Origin: Lachnospiraceae bacterium
GTDB lineage: Bacteria > Bacillota > Clostridia > Lachnospirales > Lachnospiraceae
Length of the DNA: 61,251 nt
Assembly: GCA_023663945.1 (NCBI GenBank)
Contig: JAMPGL010000019.1
Coordinates: 1-61,251 of the forward strand
Direction of reading: 5' to 3'
Part shown: in pieces, positions 43,077 through 52,073 of the stretch
How positions within the stretch are numbered: position 1 is the stretch's first letter
Layout of the letters: every line of letters begins with the position of its first letter
Notes under the pieces: model-generated
Told to the model about the DNA's origin: nothing
Seen by the model: only the letters and a program-made list of their open reading frames with translations
The model's database searches: none
Made by a program: the position numbers and the translations under genes

Positions 43077-44418
43077 GGAAACAAAAGAACAGCGCCGTGA
43101 GCGGATCATTACCGCACCGCTTCTGCCGTTGTTAATAAAAACCGCGATTCCCACAATTATTGGTATGCTGGTCACAACAATCTACAATCTCACAGACACA
43201 TTCTGGATAGGGAAAATGGATAACAAAAGCATGACCGCCGCCGTTGGAATTGTGTTTGCGTTCGTTTCCTTTGTTCAGGCACTGGGCTTCTGGTTTGGCT
43301 ACGGCAGCGGTAATGTCATGTCCAGAAGAATCGGAGAAGGCAATGAGCAGGAAGCGGAGATTATATCTTCAAACGGCATCGTTATGGCTCTGGTCACGGG
43401 AACAGCCTTAATGATACCGATGCTGATATGGATAGAGCCTCTCAGCGTTCTTCTTGGAGGAAACGCATCGGAGAGCCTTATGAAATATACCGTCCAGTAC
43501 CTTCGGGTAATGTTATTGGCTATTCCGTTCTCATTATTTGCGACAACGGTGTACAATCAGCTCCGGCTGTGCGGAAATGTCAGGGACGGAATGATTGGAC
43601 TGCTTGTGGGAATCCTCGCCAATATCATTCTCGACCCGGTACTGATTATTTTTTTGCACATGGAAATGCTCGGCGCGGGACTGGCAACGCTGATTGGGCA
43701 GATACTTGGTGCCGTGGTGCTGGCGTTTCTTTCCTATCGGCATGGAAATATTCCTGTGAGACTTAACAGATGCAATCTGGGCGATGGCAGGCTGTATCAT
43801 ATCCTTGCGGGCGGAGCACCGAATTTTTCCCGTCAGGGGATAACCAGTATTGCTTCCGTTCTGCTGAATGCGTCGGCTGCCAATTTCGGAGAAGCCACGA
43901 TTGCGGCGTTTACCGTTTCGTCAAGGGTGGCGGCGTTGGGATATATGGTCATGATCGGCTTCGGGCAGGGGTTTCAGCCAATCTGCGCAATGAACTATGG
44001 TGCAAAGAAATATGACCGCGTGAACCGTGCATTCTGCCTTACCGCCGGCATAGGAACCGGGCTTATGATAATAGCAGCCGCGGTCTGCGCTGTGTTTGCA
44101 AAACCGCTTATTGGAATGTTTCTGGCGGATGATGAGGTGATACGGATAGGAGCTGTCATTTTGAGGTATCAGTGCATCTCGTTCCCATTTCTTGCGTTTT
44201 ACGCGGTATCGAGCATGTATATGCAGAACTGCGGTAAATACATGACAGCGCTGGTTATTTCCGTAGCAAGACAGGGGATTTTTTACATTCCCCTGCTGTT
44301 TGTCTTAGGGACGGTGTTTAAGGATTTCGGGCTGTATATTGTTCAGCCTGTTTCGGATATTCTGTCATTTGTGCTGTCGGCGGTGATTTTATTTTTTGCA
44401 GGGCGTTGTGCTGATTGA
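43069..44418 (+). CDS. MATE-family efflux transporter
   Basis: 449 residues, TTG start at 43069 with AAGGAGAGGT upstream and 8-base overlap with the Rph-like gene. Twelve helices; PTIIGMLVTTIYNLTDTFWIG near the N-terminus and GFGQGFQPICAMNYGAKKYD in the second half are family motifs. With the upstream modifying enzyme it forms a likely antibiotic inactivation-plus-export pair. Confidence 0.9.
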   Translation: MVKETKEQRRERIITAPLLPLLIKTAIPTIIGMLVTTIYNLTDTFWIGKMDNKSMTAAVGIVFAFVSFVQALGFWFGYGSGNVMSRRIGEGNEQEAEIISSNGIVMALVTGTALMIPMLIWIEPLSVLLGGNASESLMKYTVQYLRVMLLAIPFSLFATTVYNQLRLCGNVRDGMIGLLVGILANIILDPVLIIFLHMEMLGAGLATLIGQILGAVVLAFLSYRHGNIPVRLNRCNLGDGRLYHILAGGAPNFSRQGITSIASVLLNASAANFGEATIAAFTVSSRVAALGYMVMIGFGQGFQPICAMNYGAKKYDRVNRAFCLTAGIGTGLMIIAAAVCAVFAKPLIGMFLADDEVIRIGAVILRYQCISFPFLAFYAVSSMYMQNCGKYMTALVISVARQGIFYIPLLFVLGTVFKDFGLYIVQPVSDILSFVLSAVILFFAGRCAD

Positions 44419-44556
44419 GGCTCGTATAGGGCACTGCCATTTGTCTTAATTCCTAATGGATAATTAGGATGCACTGTGCTATACTGTAGATACTATCAAG
44501 GGGGATGCGCTTGACAGGCAATATAAAAGGAAAGCACGGCAGAGAGGATTCAAAAC

Positions 44557-44895
44557 ATGATTAAAATGGAAATCCGCATGGATGATGAAAAAATACTGAA
44601 AGAGAGGAAATACAGGCTGGAAGCAGTATATGCGGCGGTTGACAAAGCTTTTGGGTATTGGGATTTTAAAGGAGAAAAGACCAGCAGCGGTTCTGTCATG
44701 TATAAGGATAATGGAAGCGACAGGGACTTTGGAAGGTTTGGCAGTATCGTGAATGCCTTGAAAAAGAAAGAATGGTTTATGGGAAATGTAGCGACATGGA
44801 TACTGTATGACAGCGACGATTCCGATTCTCCAGATGATTTTGCAACGGAAGACCTGATAGCCCATTATGCAGGGAAAAGAGCTGCAGGCGCATAG
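44557..44895 (+). CDS. Putative antitoxin partner of the VapD-like protein
   Basis: 112 residues, acidic C-terminal half (YDSDDSDSPDDFATEDLIAHY). The N-terminus IRMDDEKILKERKYRLEAVY and VDKAFGYWDF have no family I recognise. AGAGAGG upstream. It is 36 bases ahead of the VapD-like gene in the same direction, the position expected for an antitoxin or partner; that role is inference from context. Confidence 0.65.
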   Translation: MIKMEIRMDDEKILKERKYRLEAVYAAVDKAFGYWDFKGEKTSSGSVMYKDNGSDRDFGRFGSIVNALKKKEWFMGNVATWILYDSDDSDSPDDFATEDLIAHYAGKRAAGA

Positions 44896-44931
44896 ATTCC
44901 GGCAGGAGCAGGAGACACATGAGGAAACTGT

Positions 44932-45273
44932 ATGGAGAGAAGATATTTAAAGGCAATTAATTTTGACTTGAGCGTCCATAAGCTGGAGAAGTACTATCCG
45001 GATTATAGAAGAGCGTATTACGATGTAAAGCACTTTTTTAAGAAGCAGGGATTTGAACACAGGCAAGGTTCAGGATATGTTTCAAAGAAAAAGCTGATAC
45101 AGGCAGATGTCATAGATCTTCTGGATATGATGAATGAAGAGCTTCCATGGATGAGCGACTGCGTTACAAAAATTGATGTGACCAATATTGGGGCGCAGCA
45201 TGATTTGAAGGATTTGCTGAAGGATATTGCGGTTGCATCGGAAGAAGACATTCCATCGCCGGAAGAAATTTAA
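44932..45273 (+). CDS. VapD-like endoribonuclease (Cas2-fold)
   Basis: 113 residues. The ferredoxin-like VapD pattern is clear: KAINFDLSVHKLEKYYPDYRRAYYDVKHFFKKQGFEHRQGSGYVS, then a DLLDMMNEELPWMSDCVTKIDV helix-strand pair and IGAQHDLKDLLKD. VapD proteins are small RNases of toxin-antitoxin type, related in fold to Cas2. The acidic residue in FDLS is the family's catalytic aspartate. A terminator follows at 45310. Confidence 0.82.
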   Translation: MERRYLKAINFDLSVHKLEKYYPDYRRAYYDVKHFFKKQGFEHRQGSGYVSKKKLIQADVIDLLDMMNEELPWMSDCVTKIDVTNIGAQHDLKDLLKDIAVASEEDIPSPEEI

Positions 45274-45309
45274 TAAAAAGTGGAAATAAACCAGCTGGAT
45301 AAAATTAAG

Positions 45310-45347
45310 CCCGAAAGGAGTGCGGAAAATTCCCCTTTCGGGAGTTT
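45310..45347 (+). terminator. Terminator after the VapD-like gene
   Basis: CCCGAAAGG pairs with CCCTTTCGGG across a 12-base loop, with a short T tail. Confidence 0.7.
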
Positions 45348-45507
45348 CTGTGTTTTGGAAAAAATAATATACTTTTTTCGCTATAGGATTGAAAAACGGT
45401 GGGATATGTGTTACAACAAATTGCACGGATAATGTAATTTATACAGGATTAAAAGAAATTTGGAGAAAATTTTTGGTATATGAAAAAATTAAGAGGAAGG
45501 AAATCTT

Positions 45508-46719
45508 ATGAATAAAGAAAAGAAAACGCCGATAGTAGTAAGTTCTCATGATATCCAGTTAGATTCTGATTATGTGAAATGGATTTGTGATGTAAAACAG
45601 CGTTTTCGTAACACGCAGATTAAGGCTGCCGTAAAAGTAAACTCTGAGCAGTTGCTCTTTAATTGGCAAATGGGCAGAGATTTGGTAGTACGCAAAGCGG
45701 AAGATACATGGGGCGCAGGTATTGTTGAACAGGTAAGCCTTGATTTGCAGAATGAATTTCCATTGACGAAAGGATTTTCAGCCAGAAATCTTTGGAGCAT
45801 GAAAAAATGGTATTCTTTTTATTCTAATTCATCAGAATCCGAATATCTGCTTCACAATCTGACGGAACAGCTTGATTTGGGCAGTATAAAACTGAACCAG
45901 ATTGGTGCAGAAATAGAAGAAAACACGATTAATGAAAAACTGCACCAACTTGGTGCAGAAATGCGTTTTCCGCCCGTGTTCGGTTTCGTTCCGTGGAGAC
46001 ATCATGTAGAAATCGTAAACAAATGCAAAACAGTAGAAGAAGCATTGTTTTATATCAGGAAAACTATAGAGAATGGATTAAGCAGAAGTGCGCTGATTGA
46101 CATTCTGAAGGCAGATTTATATCATACTGTTGGCACTGCTGTAACGAATTTTTCGGAAAAGCTGCCAACAATACAGGGAAAACTGGCACAGCAGATTATT
46201 AAGGACACTTATGATTTGAGCTTTGTGTCATTGCCGCAGGGTTATGATGAAAATGCGTTAGAAGATGCTTTGGAAAAGAATATAACACAATTTCTGCTGG
46301 AGCTTGGAACAGGTTTTGCATTTGTTGGAAGACAGAAGGAAATTGTTGTTTCTGGAAAAACAAGAAAGATTGATATGCTGTTTTATCATATCCATCTGAA
46401 ATGCTACGTGGTAATAGAATTAAAAGCGGCTTCTTTTGAGCCGGAATTTGCAGGAAAATTGAATTTTTATGTCAATGCAGTCAATGAGTTGATTAGAACA
46501 CCGGACGAGAATCCCACAATCGGACTATTGATTTGCAAGGATAAAGATCAGACAGAAGTGCAATGGGCGTTTCAAGGGATTCAGACACCAATGGGAGTGG
46601 CTTCTTATGACAAGGTTAAATTGCAGGAAATTCAAGCACAACTGCCAACCGCGGAACAGATTCAGCAGAGAATTGATTTGGCGGAAGAAGAATACAGATT
46701 AAGTATAAAGGAGAGGTGA
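45508..46719 (+). CDS. DUF1016 (YhcG-type) PD-(D/E)XK nuclease
   Basis: 403 residues. The N-terminal DUF1016 helical domain holds LLFNWQMGRDLVVRKAEDTW and FSARNLWSMKKWYSFYS; the C-terminal PD-(D/E)XK domain has IDMLFYHIHLKCYVVIELKA (D...ExK) and LNFYVNAVNELI. These proteins are recurrent in defence islands and near restriction systems. Stands alone, with its own GAGGAAGG ribosome site. A decayed relative is at 60103-60525. Confidence 0.88.
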   Translation: MNKEKKTPIVVSSHDIQLDSDYVKWICDVKQRFRNTQIKAAVKVNSEQLLFNWQMGRDLVVRKAEDTWGAGIVEQVSLDLQNEFPLTKGFSARNLWSMKKWYSFYSNSSESEYLLHNLTEQLDLGSIKLNQIGAEIEENTINEKLHQLGAEMRFPPVFGFVPWRHHVEIVNKCKTVEEALFYIRKTIENGLSRSALIDILKADLYHTVGTAVTNFSEKLPTIQGKLAQQIIKDTYDLSFVSLPQGYDENALEDALEKNITQFLLELGTGFAFVGRQKEIVVSGKTRKIDMLFYHIHLKCYVVIELKAASFEPEFAGKLNFYVNAVNELIRTPDENPTIGLLICKDKDQTEVQWAFQGIQTPMGVASYDKVKLQEIQAQLPTAEQIQQRIDLAEEEYRLSIKER

Positions 46720-46830
46720 CTAATTTGAAAAAGTAATTTATGATAGAATTTGACAGGATTGGAAACAGAAGATGCGCAGAGAAATAGTAAAGGCATCTGG
46801 ATTGTTTCCTTAAGAGAGGATGCTTTTAAA

Positions 46831-48204
46831 ATGCAGGCGAAACAGGTCGATTTTTCGAAAGGAAGCGTTACGCAGAATATTATCCGGGTGGCAGCGCCTA
46901 TGCTGGCGGCGCAGATTTTGAATCTGATGTATAACATTGTGGATCGGATTTACATAGGAAGGATTCCCGGAGAAGGGCTTCTTGCACTGGGAGGCGTCGG
47001 ACTGTGCTTTCCGTTTATTTCCCTGATTACGGCTTTTACCAATCTGTACGGAATGGGAGGAGCCCCTCTTTGTTCTATTGAGCGGGGACGGGGAAATGAG
47101 GAAGAGGCGGAAGAAATCATGAATACCTCTTTTTACCTGCTTGTGATTACAGGAGGGGCTCTGACAATTCTGGGAAGCATTTTCTGCCGCCCTATTTTGA
47201 CTTTGTTCGGCGCGTCTGATGCCTCGTTGCCCTATGCGCTGTCTTATATGCGGATTTATCTATTAGGAACCATATTCTCCACGATAGCGCTTGGGATGAA
47301 CCCTTTTATCAATTCTCAGGGATTTGCCAATGTTGGCATGACCACTATTTTTCTTGGTGCCGCGGCGAATATCATTTTAGATCCGATTTTCATCTTCTTT
47401 TTCGGTCTTGGCGTGCAGGGTGCGGCCTGGGCTACCATCTGCTCCCAGATTTTGTCAGCGGTATTTGTCATGCGTTTTCTGACAGGCGGCAGGGCGGAAC
47501 TGCGCGTCAGGCTGAATAAGAAGCCGTCTTTGCGCAAAAGCCGTGTTTTGGATATCCTTGGGCTGGGAAGCGCAGGGTTTGTGATGCAGTGCACAAACAG
47601 TCTGGTGCAGATTGCATGTAACAGGATGCTGGGGGCTTTCGGCGGAGACATCTATATTTCTACCATGACGATTATCAATTCGGTGCGCCAGATTTTGGAT
47701 ACTCCGGTATTGGCAATTACCGAGGGAGCATCGCCAATTTTAAGCTATAATTATGGTGCGGGGAAATATGAGAATGTCAAAAAGGCAATCCGTGTTGTCA
47801 CGCTGACTGCCATCGCCTATACTGCGTCAGTATGGGTGCTGATTTTGCGACTGCCGGAAATGTTTATTGGAATTTTTAATCATGACGATTCACTTTTGAC
47901 GGTTGCGGTGCCTGCGCTGCGCATTTACTTTTTTGCCTTTATTTTTCAGGCATTGCAATACAGCGGGCAGACAGTGTTTAAGTCTCTCAATAAAAAGAAA
48001 CAGGCAATTTTCTTCTCTCTGCTCCGAAAGGTAGTGATTGTGGTTCCGTTGACCTTTTTACTGCCTCATTTGGTAAACCTTGGGGCGGAGGGAGTGTTTA
48101 TTGCGGAACCGGTTTCCAATTTTTTGGGAGGAAGCGCCTGCTTTCTTGCAATGATATGCACTATTTTTCCAGAACTTTCTCAGAAAAGGGTGCAGGAGGA
48201 ATAG
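46831..48204 (+). CDS. MATE-family efflux transporter
   Basis: 457 residues from ATG 46831 (GAGAGG upstream); the frame extends further upstream only to a TTG without a ribosome site. Twelve helices; APMLAAQILNLMYNIVDRIYIG and ITEGASPILSYNYGAGKYEN are the paired half motifs. Third MATE pump in the window and closest in type to the DinF-like group. Substrate unknown. Confidence 0.9.
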   Translation: MQAKQVDFSKGSVTQNIIRVAAPMLAAQILNLMYNIVDRIYIGRIPGEGLLALGGVGLCFPFISLITAFTNLYGMGGAPLCSIERGRGNEEEAEEIMNTSFYLLVITGGALTILGSIFCRPILTLFGASDASLPYALSYMRIYLLGTIFSTIALGMNPFINSQGFANVGMTTIFLGAAANIILDPIFIFFFGLGVQGAAWATICSQILSAVFVMRFLTGGRAELRVRLNKKPSLRKSRVLDILGLGSAGFVMQCTNSLVQIACNRMLGAFGGDIYISTMTIINSVRQILDTPVLAITEGASPILSYNYGAGKYENVKKAIRVVTLTAIAYTASVWVLILRLPEMFIGIFNHDDSLLTVAVPALRIYFFAFIFQALQYSGQTVFKSLNKKKQAIFFSLLRKVVIVVPLTFLLPHLVNLGAEGVFIAEPVSNFLGGSACFLAMICTIFPELSQKRVQEE

Positions 48205-48296
48205 TGGGGATTTCCTAATGGCGGTTTGTGATACTTTGCTGTATATGGAAAGTAAATAACATTAACAACCTAAAGAAATGGAAAGGAGCGGGGATT

Positions 48297-49079
48297 ATGG
48301 ATTCTGTAAAAGTTATGAAAGATTTAGTTTATCGGGAAAATGAGGGCAACGCCGGAAAACTGGATGTATATCTGCCGGAAGGAGAGAAATGCGGCATACT
48401 ATTGTTTTATTTTCACGGAGGCGGATTGGAGGAGGGCGATAAAGCCGACCAGCAGGGAATATATGAAGAATTAGCATCCAAAGGCATCGCTGTAGTGAGT
48501 GCAAATTATCGGATGTATCCGACAGCGGAATATCCGCAGTATATCGAGGATGCCGCCTTGGCTGTGGCATGGGGACTAAAGCATGTCAGGGAATGGATTG
48601 ATTATAAACATGTATTGATAGGCGGCATTTCAGCAGGGGCATATCTGTCCATGATGCTTCATTTTCAGCCGTGTTTTTTGAAAGAAAATGGTATTGAGGA
48701 AGAGCAGATTGACGGATACATTTTTGATGCAGGGCAGCCTACGGTTCATTATAATATCTTGAGGGAACGGGGCGGAGATCCCAATTCAGTCCGGGTGGAT
48801 GAGGCGGCGCCTATTTATTATCTGGAAGGAGAACGTGCCAGATCGAAAAAACAGCTCTTTTTGGTCATAGTGTCTGACAACGATATTCAGGGAAGGCGTG
48901 AGCAGAATGAATTGATGATCCAGACGATGAAGACGCACCAATATGAGGATTCTCAGATTGATTATCGTATCATGACGGGATACGCGCATACGGGATATGT
49001 AAATGTAAAGAGTGCTGATGGACATTATCCATATACGGAGATGCTTTGTGAATTTATAGAAAACTGGAAGTTGGGATAA
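48297..49079 (+). CDS. Alpha/beta hydrolase (HSL/esterase-like)
   Basis: 260 residues from ATG 48297 (AAAGGAGCGGGG upstream). HGGG in YFHGGGLEEGD is the oxyanion hole of the hormone-sensitive lipase type, GGISAGAYLSM is the nucleophile elbow (GxSxG) and GYAHTGYV supplies the histidine. Cytoplasmic. Probably an esterase or peptidase-like enzyme; substrate unknown. A terminator follows. Confidence 0.85.
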   Translation: MDSVKVMKDLVYRENEGNAGKLDVYLPEGEKCGILLFYFHGGGLEEGDKADQQGIYEELASKGIAVVSANYRMYPTAEYPQYIEDAALAVAWGLKHVREWIDYKHVLIGGISAGAYLSMMLHFQPCFLKENGIEEEQIDGYIFDAGQPTVHYNILRERGGDPNSVRVDEAAPIYYLEGERARSKKQLFLVIVSDNDIQGRREQNELMIQTMKTHQYEDSQIDYRIMTGYAHTGYVNVKSADGHYPYTEMLCEFIENWKLG

Positions 49080-49162
49080 GACGTAGTTTGGATGAAAAAA
49101 TGCATATCCGTTTGGTTTAGAAATTTTGGCAGAGGGCAGAAGAATAGTTTGCTGGAATCTAT

Positions 49163-49189
49163 TAAAAGTGTGATAAGACACGCTTTTTG
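49163..49189 (+). terminator. Terminator before the AT-rich operon
   Basis: AAAAGTGTG and CACGCTTTTT form a stem with a G-U pair and a T tail. Confidence 0.75.
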
Positions 49190-49218
49190 TTGAAGAGGAT
49201 ATAAGTGGGTGATATAAT
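49190..49218 (+). promoter_or_regulatory. Promoter of the radical SAM-ParB-SNF2 operon
   Basis: TTGAAG (49190-49195), 17 bases, TATAAT (49213-49218), immediately after the terminator. No second promoter is evident downstream through 55223. Confidence 0.65.
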
Positions 49219-49257
49219 GTTATAAATATATAAGTCAGCCTTGGGAGAAGACTAAGA

Positions 49258-49485
49258 ATGTCAGCAAGTTACAAAAAACTATGGAAGATACTAATTGATA
49301 AAGAATTGAAGAAGAAGGATTTAGAAAAAATGGTGGGAGTTAGCCATTATACAATAAATAAATTGAATAAAGGTGAAAATATAACAACCGATGTATTGGA
49401 AAAAGTATGTAGAGCATTAGATTGTACGGCTAGTGATATTATGGAATTTGTTTCGGATGATAAAAATAAAAATTGTGGAGAATGA
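49258..49485 (+). CDS. XRE-family regulator, first gene of the candidate system
   Basis: 75 residues: a short Cro/C1 HTH (MSASYKKLWKILIDKELKKK, then DLEKMVGVSHYTINKLNKGE and the VLEKVCRALDC helix). The following radical SAM start lies one base after its stop, so the two are coupled. It probably controls the whole operon. Base composition is markedly AT-rich like the genes that follow. Confidence 0.87.
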   Translation: MSASYKKLWKILIDKELKKKDLEKMVGVSHYTINKLNKGENITTDVLEKVCRALDCTASDIMEFVSDDKNKNCGE

Positions 49486-49486
49486 A

Positions 49487-50674
49487 ATGAAGATAGGTAT
49501 TATTGATGCTGATCTTTTAGGACGTGATAAACATCATTTTCCTAATTTGGCTTGTGAAAAAATATCAGGATATTGGAAAGCACGAGGTGCTGAAGTAAAA
49601 CTTTTGGTGGATTATGCAGGATTCGAGGAGTATGACCATGTGTATGTTTCTAAAGTTTTTACGGATACCTTGGTTCCGATAGAATTGGTAGAGTCTGAAA
49701 AGGTACATATTGGCGGAACAGGATTTTATTTTGATAAAGCGCCTGATTTACCAGATGAAATAGAGCATCATATGCCTGATTATAGATTGTATGATGATTG
49801 GATTGAAATGGATGTAAAAAGAGCAGAAGGACTGGCAAAAAAGCAGAATAAAGAATTTAAGCGTGACAATTACATTAAGAGATATAGAGAATATACAGAT
49901 TACGCAATTGGATTTATGACAAGAGGCTGCTTTAGAAAGTGTCCATTTTGTGTTAATCAAAAGTTTGACCATGTTTTTGAGCACAGTCCATTAGAAGAGT
50001 TTTATTATGAAGATTGTAAAAGGATTTGTTTGCTTGATGATAACTTTTTAGGATGTCCTAATTGGAGAGAACTATTAGAGCAATTAATGCAATTAAAAAA
50101 ACCATTTAAGTTTAAGCAAGGATTAGATGAAAGATTGTTAACCGAGGAGCAATGTAAAATATTATTTTCTGCAAATTATGATGGGGATTATACGTTTGCA
50201 TTTGATAAGATTTCGGATTACGAATTAGTACATTCAAAATTGAAAATGATTCGTAAGTATACAAAAACTACAAGCATAAAGTTCTATGTCTTGGTGGGAT
50301 ATGAAAGTACCGATAATGTTGATATAGAAAATGCATTTAAACGAATAGAGTTGCTAATAAGGTTTAAATGTTTACCTTATATTATGAGGTATCAAGACAA
50401 AGATTATTCTCCATGGAAAGAGTCTAAATATCGGAATTTGTATGTGACTATGGCTAGATGGGGAAATCAGCCTAGTATCTTTAAAAAGATGAGCTTTAGA
50501 CAGTTTTGTGAGGCAAATCAGGCATTACATAAGACGGAAGGAACTATGTGTTCGTCAATGAAAGCAATGACAGAATTTGAAATTGAATTTCCAGAAATAG
50601 CAAAAAAATATTTTGATTTAAGATATGAAGAGCATTATTTATCAAATAAGGGGGAAGACATATGGATTATATAA
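49487..50674 (+). CDS. Radical SAM protein with N-terminal cobalamin-binding-like domain
   Basis: 395 residues from ATG 49487. The N-terminal ~110 residues (KIGIIDADLLGRDKHHFPNL, ISGYWKARGAEVKLLVDYAG, then a DHVYVSKVF strand) look like a Rossmann/B12-binding-type domain, though the DxHxxG cobalamin motif is absent. CX3CX2C is at C148, C152 and C155 (GCFRKCPFC). The rest follows the SAM barrel. A substrate cannot be predicted; in the context of ParB-like and nuclease proteins, a nucleic acid or nucleotide is likely. It overlaps the next gene by 13 bases. Confidence 0.85.
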   Translation: MKIGIIDADLLGRDKHHFPNLACEKISGYWKARGAEVKLLVDYAGFEEYDHVYVSKVFTDTLVPIELVESEKVHIGGTGFYFDKAPDLPDEIEHHMPDYRLYDDWIEMDVKRAEGLAKKQNKEFKRDNYIKRYREYTDYAIGFMTRGCFRKCPFCVNQKFDHVFEHSPLEEFYYEDCKRICLLDDNFLGCPNWRELLEQLMQLKKPFKFKQGLDERLLTEEQCKILFSANYDGDYTFAFDKISDYELVHSKLKMIRKYTKTTSIKFYVLVGYESTDNVDIENAFKRIELLIRFKCLPYIMRYQDKDYSPWKESKYRNLYVTMARWGNQPSIFKKMSFRQFCEANQALHKTEGTMCSSMKAMTEFEIEFPEIAKKYFDLRYEEHYLSNKGEDIWII

Positions 50675-51663
50675 AGATACCGATTAATAATATAGAATTA
50701 GACTTGGAAAATCCAAGAATTAAGCAGTGGCTTGAAATGTATGGTGATGAAATAACAAGTGAAGGTATTGCTTTAGCATTAACCGCATCTGGAGGAAATG
50801 CTAATACATCAACATACACATCGTTAAAGGAGTCAATTAGAGTAAATAATGGGATTATTAATCCTATTATTGTGAATAGATATAAAAGCGGAAAACTTGT
50901 TGTAATAGAAGGAAATACAAGACTGCAAATTTATAAAGAGTTTGCAGTTGCTGACCCAGAAGGTCCATGGAACGAAATTATAGCTATGGTCTATGATGAT
51001 TTAGAAAGTAGAGCAATTCATGCAATTCGCTTACAGACACATTTAGTTGGTCCGAGAGATTGGGATCCTTTTTCAAAAGCTAAATATTTGAATCAACTGT
51101 GTAATGTCGACAAGTTGCCAATGTCAATGATTGTTTCTTTTTGTGGTGGGAAAAGTGTAGAGATAAGAAAGTTGATCGATGCATATACCGATATGATGAT
51201 GTATTACTTTCCGATTGTTAAAGAAGCAGAAATGGACCCAGACCCAAGAGAATTTTCCAAATTTGCCGAATTGCAAAATGCAGGAATTAAGCAAGCTTTA
51301 GCGGTTCATAAGTTTAGCAAAGATGATTTTGCAAAGTGGGTAGTGAATGGAAATATTGATACTGCGCAGAACGTTAGGCGATTACCTGCAATTTTGTCTA
51401 ACACATTGGCTAGAGAAGCTTTTCTAAAGTCAACTATATCTGAAGCAATTAAATATTTGAATGCTGACGAAAAAGGAGCAAAAGGACTTTTGGATGCTTC
51501 TATGAATGATCTGATAATGGAATTAATTAAGAGGTGCAGGAATGTGGAATATAAGCATATTAAGGCATTAAGAAATGATCCTCGATATGAAGAACAAAAA
51601 AACAACATAACAGAATTGTTGCATGAATTGCAGGAGATATCTGCAGATATAGAAAGTGAGTAA
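50662..51663 (+). CDS. ParB/sulfiredoxin-like nuclease-type protein 1
   Basis: 333 residues. ParB N-terminal fold elements: an LENPR motif (15-19), INPIIVNRYKSGKLVVIEGN and TRLQIYK (80-92), then HLVGPRDWDPFSKAKYL (127-143). The C-terminal half is helical. EGN-[ST]-RL and the [GR]DWDPF motif are shared with the ParB-like protein at 53551, so they are paralogues. ParB-fold proteins bind CTP or cut DNA; in DndB/DpdB-like settings they recognise DNA for modification. Confidence 0.82.
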   Translation: MDYIKIPINNIELDLENPRIKQWLEMYGDEITSEGIALALTASGGNANTSTYTSLKESIRVNNGIINPIIVNRYKSGKLVVIEGNTRLQIYKEFAVADPEGPWNEIIAMVYDDLESRAIHAIRLQTHLVGPRDWDPFSKAKYLNQLCNVDKLPMSMIVSFCGGKSVEIRKLIDAYTDMMMYYFPIVKEAEMDPDPREFSKFAELQNAGIKQALAVHKFSKDDFAKWVVNGNIDTAQNVRRLPAILSNTLAREAFLKSTISEAIKYLNADEKGAKGLLDASMNDLIMELIKRCRNVEYKHIKALRNDPRYEEQKNNITELLHELQEISADIESE

Positions 51664-51665
51664 GA

Positions 51666-52073
51666 ATGGAGTCGCAAATACATATTAACTTAGTTAATAT
51701 TGCACTTGAATATATTAAAAGTATTGTTCCGGAAGATGAACGTTCTTTGATTTATATAGATACCGCGGGAAATAATAATTCTACGAGAGTTATTGGCAAT
51801 TATATACCAGATGTATATTATAACTATGGTGGCAAGCTTATTATTGGAGAGGCTAAAACGCTCAATGATTTTGAAAAACTACACAGTAAGGAACAATTTG
51901 TAGCATATATGAATGAGTTTTTAGTGTTTCATGGTGAATGTATATTAGTTGTTAGTGTTCCGTGGCAACTGATAAAAACTGCAAAAAATTATTTTACGAG
52001 ATTGCGTAGAGAAATGGATGTCAATGTAAAAGTTATTATATTAAATGAAATAAGTAGGTGCTTTTTGGCATGA
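51666..52073 (+). CDS. Small PD-(D/E)XK nuclease
   Basis: 135 residues. A compact restriction-endonuclease core: PD (48-49) followed by E62-A63-K64 in YIPDVYYNYGGKLIIGEAKT, with the downstream SKEQFVAYM helix (Q77). Conserved PD-x12-ExK spacing supports catalysis. No DNA-binding domain of its own, so it must rely on partners. Two bases after ParB-like 1 and overlapping the SNF2 gene by 4. Confidence 0.82.
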   Translation: MESQIHINLVNIALEYIKSIVPEDERSLIYIDTAGNNNSTRVIGNYIPDVYYNYGGKLIIGEAKTLNDFEKLHSKEQFVAYMNEFLVFHGECILVVSVPWQLIKTAKNYFTRLRREMDVNVKVIILNEISRCFLA

